This document shows, piece after piece, positions 56,573-64,000 of a stretch of 64,000 nt of DNA. The translations under genes were made by a program, and so were the position numbers. The DNA is from Roseivirga sp. BDSF3-8 (GTDB taxonomy: Bacteria; Bacteroidota; Bacteroidia; Cytophagales; Cyclobacteriaceae): NCBI RefSeq assembly GCF_041449215.1, contig NZ_JBGNFV010000001.1:2207001-2271000 (forward strand), written 5' to 3'. Position 1 is the stretch's first letter; the number at the start of each line of letters is the position of its first letter. The notes below the pieces were generated by a model. That model saw only the letters and a list, made by a program, of their open reading frames with translations. It ran no database searches and was not told the DNA's origin.

Positions 56573-57337
56573 TTGAATAAATCCCGTTACCAGTTCCACG
56601 AATTCTTGTGGCTTTTCCGCATGCACCCAGTGCCCTGCACCCTTAATAGTTTCTATGGATGAATTAGGGAAAAGTGCCACAATAGCAATACTATCCTGAT
56701 CCTGTATATAATTCGATTTCTCACCCCTGATAAATAATACAGGCTTATCAGTCGTGTAGTGTTCTTCCATACCTGCACCGATTGTTTCCAGGTTGGCATC
56801 AAGGGCAGCCAGGTTTAGTTTCCAGCTATATTCCCCTTCCTTGTCGCGGTCGAGGTTTTTTAACAGAAACTGCCGGACTGGCTTTTCCGGAATCGATTTT
56901 GCAAGCTGCTTATCTGCCTCTTGCCGGCTTTCCAGATTAGCTACATCAATTCCCATCAGGCCATCCAATATCGTACGATGATGCACGGGATAAGCCTTCG
57001 GTGCTATGTCTACTATTATCAGCTTTTCGAACCTGTCAGGGTGGCGCACGGCAAAATTCATAGCCGCCTTACCCCCCATAGAATGCCCAATAATAAATGG
57101 CCTTTCCAGCTTCTGATCATCTAGAAACTGCAAAATGTCTTCAGCCATAGACTCATAGGTATGCACATCCTGGTGAGGGCTGTCTCCATGATTACGCATA
57201 TCTACCAGATACACCTGAAAGGTTTTGGCCAGTTCACGGCCAACGGTCACCCAATTGTCGGAAGAACCGAACAAACCATGAAAGATAACCAGGGGCTTAC
57301 CTTCGCCCATTTCTTTAAAATGCAGTGTTTCGGCCAT
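56561..57337 (-). CDS. Alpha/beta hydrolase (YbfF-like esterase)
   Basis: A 258-residue alpha/beta-fold hydrolase. The oxyanion loop HGLFGSSDNW is near residue 20, the nucleophile Ser is in GHSMGG, and the His is in GAGHWVHAEKP. It resembles the YbfF/2-succinyl-type esterases, acting on small acyl substrates. Its ATG is coupled to the stop of pdxJ (overlap at 57337), so the two genes form an operon with pdxJ first. Confidence 0.88.
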   Translation of the reverse strand: MAETLHFKEMGEGKPLVIFHGLFGSSDNWVTVGRELAKTFQVYLVDMRNHGDSPHQDVHTYESMAEDILQFLDDQKLERPFIIGHSMGGKAAMNFAVRHPDRFEKLIIVDIAPKAYPVHHRTILDGLMGIDVANLESRQEADKQLAKSIPEKPVRQFLLKNLDRDKEGEYSWKLNLAALDANLETIGAGMEEHYTTDKPVLFIRGEKSNYIQDQDSIAIVALFPNSSIETIKGAGHWVHAEKPQEFVELVTGFIQSPS

Positions 57338-58056
57338 TACGCGTCCCTTAATTTTTCTTTGTACATCTGTATCGTATTTTCGAGCCCATAGTAGAGTGCA
57401 TCACAAACCAGGGCATGTCCGATACTTACCTCATCCAGATAGGGAATGTTTTGTTTAAGAAAAGCCAGGTTATTCAGGTCCAGATCATGGCCTGCATTCA
57501 GGCCCAACCCTAACTTTCTGGCTTGTTCGGCTGCCTTAACATACGCCGCTACTGCTTTCCCTTTATCCGTAGGGTAGTTAGTTGCGTAAGGTTCAGTGTA
57601 CAGTTCTATTCTGTCAGTGCCCGTCTCAGCCGCCGCATTAATCAGTTCTTCGTCCGTTTCAATGAATATGGATACCCGTACCCCCCAGCTTTTTATCCGG
57701 GATATAACCTCCCTCAAGTAGTCCATGTGCTTTATGGTATTCCACCCCGCATTGGATGTAAGCACATCAGGTGGGTCTGGTACCAGGGTGGCCTGCTCAG
57801 GTCTTACCTTCTCTACCAGCTCCAGGTATCGGTCATCAGGGTAACCTTCAATATTGAACTCAGTGGTTACGACCTCCTTAAGGTCCAGAACATCCTGGTA
57901 GCGAATATGCCTTTCGTCAGGCCTGGGGTGTACAGTTATACCTTCAGCGCCAAAGTGCTCGCAATCCTTCGCCACCTGTACCACATTTGGGTTATTTCCT
58001 CCCCTTGCATTACGCAAAGTGGCAATCTTATTTACGTTCACGCTAAGCCTGGTCAT
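57337..58056 (-). CDS. pdxJ: Pyridoxine 5'-phosphate synthase PdxJ
   Basis: A 239-residue TIM-barrel enzyme making pyridoxine 5'-phosphate in the deoxyxylulose-dependent vitamin B6 route. The ATG at 58056 begins [20 protein letters not shown], matching the family; earlier in-frame codons are less likely. Other motifs are [19 protein letters not shown] and [10 protein letters not shown]. It leads a two-gene operon with the downstream hydrolase and is divergent from the YqeY-led operon. Confidence 0.93.
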   Translation of the reverse strand: MTRLSVNVNKIATLRNARGGNNPNVVQVAKDCEHFGAEGITVHPRPDERHIRYQDVLDLKEVVTTEFNIEGYPDDRYLELVEKVRPEQATLVPDPPDVLTSNAGWNTIKHMDYLREVISRIKSWGVRVSIFIETDEELINAAAETGTDRIELYTEPYATNYPTDKGKAVAAYVKAAEQARKLGLGLNAGHDLDLNNLAFLKQNIPYLDEVSIGHALVCDALYYGLENTIQMYKEKLRDA

Positions 58057-58117
58057 AGCATTTGGATATAATTCTCTAATTTTACGGCAAGTTAACAATT
58101 ATTACACCCGAATTGAT

Positions 58118-58570
58118 ATGAGTCTAAAGGAGCAAATTAATAACGATATCAAGCATGCCATGCGCAATAAAAACCAGGATGAGCTGCGGGCATTGAGGGC
58201 AATTAAGTCTGCTATTCTTCTGGCTGAAACTGAAAAGGGCGGTGGAGAAGGCCTGAAAGAAGAGACTGAGTTTGCCCTTTTAAACAAAGCGGCTAAACAA
58301 CGCCGTGATTCTGCTGCCGTGTTTAAAGAACAAAACAGAGAGGATCTGGCTGAAAAAGAACTAGCAGAACTGGAAATAATAGAAAGGTATCTGCCAGAGC
58401 AGCTTTCAGAGGATGAGGTTTCAGCCGAAGTAGATAAGATCATTTCGGAAACCGGAGCTTCAGGCATGAAGGATATGGGTAAGGTAATGGGAGCGGCAAG
58501 CCAGCGAATGGCCGGTAAGGCAGATAATAAGGTGATTGCCGCGAAGGTCAAGGAAAGACTCAGCCAGTAG
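58118..58570 (+). CDS. GatB/YqeY-domain protein
   Basis: A 150-residue protein with the YqeY pattern MSLKEQINNDIKHAMRNKNQDELRALRAIKSAI, EQLSEDEVSAEVDKII and MKDMGKVMGAASQRMAGKADNKVIA. The domain is related to the tRNA-binding tail of the amidotransferase GatB; its role alone is not settled. It is the first gene of an eight-gene + strand operon that runs to the window's end; the next gene follows after two bases. Confidence 0.9.
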   Translation: MSLKEQINNDIKHAMRNKNQDELRALRAIKSAILLAETEKGGGEGLKEETEFALLNKAAKQRRDSAAVFKEQNREDLAEKELAELEIIERYLPEQLSEDEVSAEVDKIISETGASGMKDMGKVMGAASQRMAGKADNKVIAAKVKERLSQ

Positions 58571-58572
58571 GG

Positions 58573-59100
58573 GTGAATACACTCGATATAATATTACTGG
58601 TTTTATTGGTAATCGGAGCCGTGGAAGGCTATCGAAAAGGCCTCTTAATTTCCATATTTGGGTTTATAGGGCTGGTGCTTGCCGTGATTGGATCAATAAA
58701 GTTACTGGATGTAGCTCAGGAGTGGCTTATTGCCATGCTTGAAAAAGATGCTTTTTATGTGCCGGTGCTTGCTTTTGCCCTGATATTTATAGGCATTCTG
58801 CTTACTGTCACCCTTTTAGGAAGAGGGCTTAAGAAGCTGATTGATCTGACTCCCCTTGGGTTGGCCGATAACGTTGCCGGAGCAATATTGGGCGCGGTAA
58901 AATGGTGCTTTGCGGTAGGGTTTCTGCTATGGCTATTTGATATGATGCATTTTGACCTACCGGCAAACTGGAAAGAGGGTTCTGTGGTTTATCCTATAGT
59001 AATGGTCGTAACTACCGCAGTTATAGATATTCTTAGCGGTGCTATTCCTTTTATAAAGGAAATGTCAGAAAAGCTGGACGATATTTTCAGAGCTAATTGA
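58573..59100 (+). CDS. CvpA-family membrane protein
   Basis: A 175-residue protein beginning with a GTG codon (product MNTLDIILLVLLVIGAVEGYRKGLLISIFGFIG), with four hydrophobic helices and the CvpA signature GLADNVAGAILGAVKWCFAVGFLLWL. CvpA proteins are inner-membrane proteins tied to colicin production or purine control in E. coli and are otherwise unassigned. It starts two bases after the YqeY stop and overlaps the amidotransferase gene by four. Confidence 0.88.
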   Translation: MNTLDIILLVLLVIGAVEGYRKGLLISIFGFIGLVLAVIGSIKLLDVAQEWLIAMLEKDAFYVPVLAFALIFIGILLTVTLLGRGLKKLIDLTPLGLADNVAGAILGAVKWCFAVGFLLWLFDMMHFDLPANWKEGSVVYPIVMVVTTAVIDILSGAIPFIKEMSEKLDDIFRAN

Positions 59101-59708
59101 TACTTATTTACGATAATTTCGATTCGTTTACATATAACCTCGTAGACTATTTTGCAAGGATAGGTGTAAAGTGCGCCATATTCAGAAACGATACTCCGCT
59201 TACCGAAATAGTTTGCGAGGAATATGAAGCGGTAGTTCTTTCTCCAGGGCCGTGTACACCCGATAAGGCCGGAGGCCTGATGGAAATTCTTAATTACTAT
59301 ATAGGCCGCCTCCCTATTCTGGGTATTTGTCTGGGGCATCAGGCCATAGGGCTGCACTTCGGTGCACGGCTCTCAAAGGCGAAAAGGCCAATGCACGGTA
59401 AAGTCAGCGAGATTCAATGTGTTCCGCATTTTCTTTGGAATAGATTGCCTACTCCCGTAAAAGTGGTTAGATATCATAGCCTCGTGCTTGACAGAGTGCC
59501 CCACTGTTTTAAGGTATTGGCCACTACAGATGAGGGTGAAGTAATGGCAATCGCCCATAAAGAATTACCTCTGTGCGGATTACAATTTCATCCCGAAGCT
59601 GTTTTAACAGAAAGCGGCCTGGCTATGCTGAACAATTGGGTTGATCATTATAATTTAAAGGCCGAAAGCAATTTTGTCATTGACCAAAAAGTGAGTTTAT
59701 CATGGTAG
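59097..59708 (+). CDS. Class I glutamine amidotransferase, PabA/TrpG type
   Basis: A 203-residue amidotransferase that releases ammonia from glutamine for chorismate-using synthases (anthranilate or aminodeoxychorismate). The start is TTG within the TGA of cvpA (TTGA). The triad is Cys78 in GICLGHQ, His165 and Glu167 in QFHPEAV. The start MILIYDNFDSFTYNLVDYF is the family pattern. The partner subunit (TrpE or PabB) is not in the window, so the pathway cannot be assigned. Confidence 0.9.
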   Translation: MILIYDNFDSFTYNLVDYFARIGVKCAIFRNDTPLTEIVCEEYEAVVLSPGPCTPDKAGGLMEILNYYIGRLPILGICLGHQAIGLHFGARLSKAKRPMHGKVSEIQCVPHFLWNRLPTPVKVVRYHSLVLDRVPHCFKVLATTDEGEVMAIAHKELPLCGLQFHPEAVLTESGLAMLNNWVDHYNLKAESNFVIDQKVSLSW

Positions 59709-60469
59709 AGATAAAAGAAAAAGGAGAATTCAGATATATAGATGAAGGTGAGGGAGACGTTATGGTACTACTTCACGGCCTTTTTGGTGCATTGAGTAAC
59801 TGGGAGGGAGTCATCAAAAATTTTTCCTCAGGCCACAGGGTCATAATACCTATGCTGCCTATTTATACCATGCCGCTCAAAAAAGCAGGTATGGATGGCT
59901 TGGCAGACTTTGTAGAACGATTCGTAGAGACCATGAAACTGGATAACATGATCCTTGTGGGTAACTCATTAGGGGGGCACGTGGGACTGATCTATACACT
60001 TAAAAATGAAAGTAAAGTAAGCCGGCTGGTACTCACAGGAAGCAGCGGCCTGTTTGAGAACAGTATGGGAGGCTCATTTCCCAAACGGGGAAGTTATGAG
60101 TACATTCAGGAAAGAGTGGAATACACCTTTTACAAGCCGGAAACGGCTACCAAAGAGCTGGTAGACGAAGTGTTTGAAACCACCAAGAGCATACCTAAGT
60201 GTCTGCGTATTGTAGCAATTGCTAAATCTGCACAGAGACACAATATGGCCAAGGATATAACCAATATCCAAATACCTACGTTGTTAATCTGGGGACTTAA
60301 CGATACTATTACCCCTCCCTTGGTTGCTCATGAATTTCACCGGCTTATCCCTAATTCAAAAATGAGATTCATAGACAAGTGTTGTCATGCACCTATGATG
60401 GAGCATCCTGAGAAATTTAACCGAATATTGGAAAACTGGCTGGAAAACGAGGCGCATAAAGCAGCATGA
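59702..60469 (+). CDS. Alpha/beta hydrolase
   Basis: A 255-residue alpha/beta-hydrolase with oxyanion loop HGLFGALSNW, nucleophile in LVGNSLGGHVG (Ser90-92 area), acid in GLNDTITP and His in CCHAPMMEHPEKF. It is distinct from the hydrolase at 56561. The substrate is unknown. Its ATG overlaps the amidotransferase stop by seven bases, and its own stop overlaps the CBS gene by four, so coupling is tight. Confidence 0.85.
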   Translation: MVEIKEKGEFRYIDEGEGDVMVLLHGLFGALSNWEGVIKNFSSGHRVIIPMLPIYTMPLKKAGMDGLADFVERFVETMKLDNMILVGNSLGGHVGLIYTLKNESKVSRLVLTGSSGLFENSMGGSFPKRGSYEYIQERVEYTFYKPETATKELVDEVFETTKSIPKCLRIVAIAKSAQRHNMAKDITNIQIPTLLIWGLNDTITPPLVAHEFHRLIPNSKMRFIDKCCHAPMMEHPEKFNRILENWLENEAHKAA

Positions 60470-61131
60470 TCGCGGAAGAACTGATTAATTATATGATTCC
60501 TCCCATTAAACCGGGAGATGAGGCCCACAAAGCCATCACCTGGATGGAGGAGCTTCGCGTTAATCAACTTCCCGTTGTGGATAAAGGTATTTTCCTGGGT
60601 CTGATTCACGAAGACACAATTTATGAAGATAACAGAATAGACCGGGAGGTACGTGATTTTGACCTCATTGGTTCTGATTGTTACGTGCTTGGCAGCCAGC
60701 ACTTTTATGATATTATTAAAACAGCTACTAATTGTAGTGTGCAGATGGTAGCCGTCTTCGATGATGACAATACCTACCTTGGTGTAATCACAGTGGAGGA
60801 TACAATTACGGCATTTGCCCAGACAGCTGCTGTTCAGAGTTCCGGAGGCATTATTGTACTCTCTATGGCTCACAATGATTATTCCCTAAGTGAGATCAGC
60901 CGGCTGGTCGAAGGAGAGGGCGCAAAAATCCTCAGTAGTAGTGTGGCCAATGACACACTCGACCCTACCAAATTTAAGCTGACTCTAAAGATTAATAAAG
61001 TAGATCTTTCACATATTATAGCCACCCTGGAGCGTTTCGGATATAAAATCATTGCACGTTTTCAGGAATCTGAAGCTATTTCAAACGAGAAGGAAAGAAT
61101 TGATATACTTCTCAGGTATCTCGACATCTGA
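60466..61131 (+). CDS. CBS-domain protein
   Basis: A 221-residue protein with a CBS pair: VNQLPVVDKGIFLGLIHEDTI and MVAVFDDDNTYLGVITVEDTI (residues ~25-120). The C-terminal ~90 residues (SMAHNDYSLSEISRLVEGEGAKILSSSV) look ACT-like. CBS domains often sense adenine nucleotides. The same gene lies next to NAD kinase in many Bacteroidota, and here NAD kinase follows after 22 bases. Its function is not known. Confidence 0.85.
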   Translation: MIAEELINYMIPPIKPGDEAHKAITWMEELRVNQLPVVDKGIFLGLIHEDTIYEDNRIDREVRDFDLIGSDCYVLGSQHFYDIIKTATNCSVQMVAVFDDDNTYLGVITVEDTITAFAQTAAVQSSGGIIVLSMAHNDYSLSEISRLVEGEGAKILSSSVANDTLDPTKFKLTLKINKVDLSHIIATLERFGYKIIARFQESEAISNEKERIDILLRYLDI

Positions 61132-61153
61132 GGTATTTCCCCAATAAGTCAAT

Positions 61154-62029
61154 ATGAGAGTAGCCGTTCACGGACGTGTATTTGATGAGAAAAGCGTACC
61201 TACTATTCAGGAGGTATTCAATGAGTTGAAAAAGCACGGTGTGGAAGTAATCATATCCAGAAGTTATTCATCCATTCTGAAGAATTACCATATTGAAACA
61301 GGTCCTTATGAACAATACTTTCAAGGTGACGACCTTTCTTCCTGTGATATCATATTCAGTCTGGGGGGAGATGGCACCTTTCTCGAAACACTCACCCATG
61401 TGGGGGAGAGCGAGCTTCCAATAGCGGGTATTAATACGGGCAGGCTCGGCTTTTTGGCCAGTATTCCTCGGGAAAAGGTAGCCGACGCCATTTTGGCTAT
61501 CAAGAAAGGAGCTTATTGGTTCGATTACAGAAATCTTATTAGGCTGGAGAGTAATCTGGATATATTTGAAGGCCTTAACTTTGGGCTGAATGAATTTACT
61601 ATTCTGAAGAAGGATACCAGTTCTATGATTGTCGTACATACATTCATAGATGGTGAATACCTGAATAGTTATTGGGCAGACGGACTTATTGTAGCTACTC
61701 CTACAGGCTCCACCGGGTACTCTTTAAGTTGCGGAGGGCCTATAGTTTGGCCACATAGTAGTAATTTTGTTATAACCCCTGTCAGTCCTCACAATCTCAA
61801 TATACGTCCTATGATCGTTTCAGATAATAGTGTCATAAGTTTTGAAATTGAGGGGCGCAGCAAGAATTTCATGGTGAGTCTGGATAGCCGTTCCCGCTCT
61901 GTAGATGCGAACATTCAGATGGCCGTGAGGAAAGAGTCTTTCCGGGCGAAGATTTTACAACTTAATGACTATAATTTTCTGGATACCTTACGCCAGAAAT
62001 TGAACTGGGGTCTGGACGTAAGAAATTAA
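61154..62029 (+). CDS. nadK: NAD kinase
   Basis: A 291-residue kinase that phosphorylates NAD to NADP. Motifs are SLGGDGTFLETL (GGDGT at 71-75), NTGRLGFLASIP, and TPTGSTGYSLSCGGPIVWP. The length and layout are normal for bacterial NadK. It lies within the YqeY-CvpA-amidotransferase-hydrolase-CBS operon and is followed by the two PorG-like genes. Confidence 0.95.
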   Translation: MRVAVHGRVFDEKSVPTIQEVFNELKKHGVEVIISRSYSSILKNYHIETGPYEQYFQGDDLSSCDIIFSLGGDGTFLETLTHVGESELPIAGINTGRLGFLASIPREKVADAILAIKKGAYWFDYRNLIRLESNLDIFEGLNFGLNEFTILKKDTSSMIVVHTFIDGEYLNSYWADGLIVATPTGSTGYSLSCGGPIVWPHSSNFVITPVSPHNLNIRPMIVSDNSVISFEIEGRSKNFMVSLDSRSRSVDANIQMAVRKESFRAKILQLNDYNFLDTLRQKLNWGLDVRN

Positions 62030-62113
62030 TTTTTAAATAATTGAAACAAATACCTATTTTTGAAATTCAAGCAAAAAAGATAGGAATTTATCAATACAAC
62101 TAATTCCGCTAAT

Positions 62114-63187
62114 ATGAGAAAGCTTTTTCTGCTGCTTGTGGCGTTTTTTCTAGTGGCTTTAGCGTATGACAGCGCAGAGGCACAGATAAACCGTAGGAAT
62201 AACCGGAGAATGGCGAACTTCCGCGGTTTTAAAACGAAATTTGGCGGCAGCAGGCGGTATATTTCCCTTGGCTTTAATGTCAATGCACTAAATTACTTTG
62301 GTGATATAGCCCCTGCCTCGAACTTTGCCAGTACTGACATATCCTTCACCCGCCCGGGTATAGGAATTAATGCCAGCCTTAGACTTGGCCCTCAGTTTAC
62401 TATACGTACTGATCTGATGTATGGCCGGATCAGTTCAAGTGATTACGAGTCTGCTGATATTAATGATGCCACTGCCAGGTACCGCTATGTGCGTAACCTG
62501 TCTTTCCGTAATGATATTAAGGAGTTTGCCGCACTAGCCGTGTTTGACTTCAAAGAGAACTCTGGTACGTTTGCCAGCCGGGCAGAATTCACTCCCTACG
62601 TTTTTGGCGGTGTATCAGTATTTCACCATGATCCCAAAGCACAGGTTCCCGATTTCTATTACCCAAGCCTGACAGCTAGCCCTCAGCCCTTAGCAAATGC
62701 AGGAGATTGGGTTTCATTAAAGGATCTCGGTACCGAAGGGCAATACAGTGATCAATACGCCGTTGAGCCTTATAGCAATTTCCAGCTAGCAGTACCGGTA
62801 GGTCTTGGATTTCGCTTTGTTGCGAACCAGGCCATCGACTTCTCAGTTGAATTTGCTTATCGGTTCTTGTTCTTTGATTACATTGATGACGTAAGCGGAA
62901 ATTATGTCAACCTGAATGATCTTGATTCTGATCTTGCCCGAGCCATGTCTGATCGCTCTCTGGAGCCTACAGATGTACGTTCAGGTGATTCTAGAAACCT
63001 AGAAAGGGTTCAGGAGTTTATAAGAGTAGATGACAATGGCCGTTTCGCAGGATACGGTTCAGTACCGGAAAGGGCTGACCTGGAAAACCCACGCGGAGAT
63101 GCAGATGATAATGATGCCATATTCATCACCAGGATACAGATACAGTATATAATCGGTGCATCTTTCCGTCGAGCTAAATACAGGTAA
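62114..63187 (+). CDS. DUF6089/PorG-like outer-membrane protein
   Basis: A 357-residue outer-membrane beta-barrel protein with a signal peptide (MRKLFLLLVAFFLVALAYDSAEAQ). The conserved YISLGFNVNALNYFGDIAP and the YVFGGVSVFHHDPKAQVPD segment match the DUF6089/PorG group, connected to type IX secretion in relatives. In other Bacteroidota it sits beside NAD kinase and the isoprenyl transferase/BamA genes, as here. It overlaps the next gene at TAATG and ends in a short aromatic-basic tail. Confidence 0.82.
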   Translation: MRKLFLLLVAFFLVALAYDSAEAQINRRNNRRMANFRGFKTKFGGSRRYISLGFNVNALNYFGDIAPASNFASTDISFTRPGIGINASLRLGPQFTIRTDLMYGRISSSDYESADINDATARYRYVRNLSFRNDIKEFAALAVFDFKENSGTFASRAEFTPYVFGGVSVFHHDPKAQVPDFYYPSLTASPQPLANAGDWVSLKDLGTEGQYSDQYAVEPYSNFQLAVPVGLGFRFVANQAIDFSVEFAYRFLFFDYIDDVSGNYVNLNDLDSDLARAMSDRSLEPTDVRSGDSRNLERVQEFIRVDDNGRFAGYGSVPERADLENPRGDADDNDAIFITRIQIQYIIGASFRRAKYR

Positions 63188-63912
63188 TGCATATTACAGT
63201 GAAGACATTAAAAACTTGTAAGGGAAACCCGGCTTTGGGTTTCTCTTTTTTTATGGTGCTTTTTTGCACAATTTTATCAGGAGGTACTGTTAGCGGCCAG
63301 GGCCTAGATGTGGGTATTGGCGTGGGCGGTCTTACTTATACCGGCGACCTGTCTCCGAACTATACATTCAGCGATAACCAGCCAGGAGGGATGGTATTTG
63401 TTCGCCGAAATATGAGCGAAGCGGTGAGTATTCGTGTAAGTATGCTCGGCGGTAGTATGAAGGCCTCGGATGAAGATGCCTATGATATCTATGCTGAGAA
63501 CAGAAATGCTGCATTTGATATTGGCATACTCGAAGGATCCGTAGTCATTGAATATAACTTTCTTCCCTATAAGACCAGTGACCTGGTTAACCTGTCACCT
63601 TATCTCTTTGCAGGCATTGGTGGTTTTGTTTTTTGGGGAGAGGAAGAGAGTAACGCTGAATACAGTAACACCCAGCTAATGATTCCTTTTGGGGGTGGGG
63701 TTAAGTACCTGATTAATCCTAAATGGACCATTGGAGCCGAATTCGGAGCACGAACCACCTTTTTTGATTATCTGGACAATGTCTCTGATAATGCCCAAAA
63801 CCTCAAGAATTTCACTGGTGGCAATTCTCATGATAATGATTGGTATTACTTCCTGGGACTCACTTTAAGCTACAGCTTCTACACAGTACCCTGTCCTTTC
63901 GATGCCAACTAG
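63187..63912 (+). CDS. Second DUF6089/PorG-like protein
   Basis: A 241-residue paralogue of the preceding protein. It starts after TAATG overlap; the signal peptide FFMVLFCTILSGGTVSG is followed by DVGIGVGGLTYTGDLSPNYTF and PYLFAGIGGFVFWG, the PorG/DUF6089 pattern. The barrel is shorter and ends LSYSFYTVPCPFDAN. The length is close to P. gingivalis PorG. Either could be the true PorG; the tandem pair suggests duplication. Confidence 0.8.
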   Translation: MHITVKTLKTCKGNPALGFSFFMVLFCTILSGGTVSGQGLDVGIGVGGLTYTGDLSPNYTFSDNQPGGMVFVRRNMSEAVSIRVSMLGGSMKASDEDAYDIYAENRNAAFDIGILEGSVVIEYNFLPYKTSDLVNLSPYLFAGIGGFVFWGEEESNAEYSNTQLMIPFGGGVKYLINPKWTIGAEFGARTTFFDYLDNVSDNAQNLKNFTGGNSHDNDWYYFLGLTLSYSFYTVPCPFDAN

Positions 63913-63943
63913 TGCCGTCACTGCTAAACAAACTAATTTACTG

Positions 63944-63974
63944 TTTAATAAACCACTGTATTTTCGTACCTTGC
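63944..63974 (+). promoter_or_regulatory. Weak promoter-like site at the right edge
   Basis: TTTA (63944-63947), 19 bases, then TACCTTG (63967-63973) is one base off at each element. It could drive the next gene, likely isoprenyl transferase or BamA by analogy, which begins outside the window. Confidence 0.25.
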
Positions 63975-64000
63975 GCGTTGTTTTGGGCATCCTGTAGGTG

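Overview
The window looks like chromosomal DNA of a member of the Bacteroidota, most likely a free-living Cytophagales-type bacterium. Supporting signs are promoters of the TTTG-N19-TAnnTTTG form, tRNA genes without an encoded CCA end, SusC/FecA-like and PorE/PorG-like envelope proteins, a DksA-like protein without zinc cysteines, lanthipeptide-type leader peptides typical of the phylum, and the rpsU-xer-hpf block. Genus cannot be read from the sequence. There is no rRNA, transposase, prophage or CRISPR array, so this is mostly ordinary core chromosome.

Layout. 1-6.96 kb: the 5' part of an AEC-family carrier with a lipoprotein gene, a VOC protein, an unrecognised helical protein, a sugar-nucleotidyltransferase and a ClC chloride transporter with CBS domains. 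6.96-7.58 kb: an AT-rich non-coding stretch with three DnaA-box-like sites, a candidate replication origin. 7.6-17.3 kb: two thioredoxin-fold proteins, a hemerythrin, a GH3 protein, lptB, recJ, a tandem pair of lanthipeptide-like precursors (the first frameshifted), rmuC, a SPOR-like coiled-coil protein and fumC. 17.5-24 kb: a small secreted protein and an iron-uptake operon (DUF4856 lipoprotein, imelysin, HTTM protein, TonB-dependent receptor) whose promoter carries a repeated Fur-like site. 24-30 kb: a TrmH-like methylase, mutS, tRNA-Gly(GCC), tRNA-Leu(UAA) and a BamA/TamA-like protein.

30-46.3 kb: M14 carboxypeptidase, DUF985 cupin, SemiSWEET, 2H phosphoesterase, DUF6702 and HupE/UreJ proteins, M1 aminopeptidase, purM, a PorE-like OmpA lipoprotein, a two-gene iron-sulfur redox module, tRNA-Phe(GAA), an rRNA pseudouridine synthase, scpB and the DksA-like protein. 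46.6-47.8 kb: a third lanthipeptide-like precursor followed by about 1 kb without a recognisable gene. 47.8-51.1 kb: a nucleotide-sugar operon (ugd, UDP-glucuronate decarboxylase, galE). 51.4-54.1 kb: acyl-CoA dehydrogenase, then rpsU, xer recombinase and hpf. 54.2-58.1 kb: metK, an RsmI-like methylase, a DUF2905 protein, an esterase and pdxJ. 58.1-63.9 kb: a tightly packed + strand operon (YqeY, CvpA, a PabA/TrpG-type amidotransferase, an alpha/beta hydrolase, a CBS protein, NAD kinase and two PorG/DUF6089-like outer-membrane proteins).

The most unusual content is the set of three short precursor-like genes sharing a class I lanthipeptide-type leader (L-x2-L-x-[VI]-x-S-F-x-T, then AG or GG) and Ser/Thr/Cys-rich tails, with no modification enzyme gene in the window. 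Next are the candidate origin at 7.07-7.18 kb and several promoter-overlapping palindromes: Fur-like at the iron operon, one at metK and one at the acyl-CoA dehydrogenase gene.
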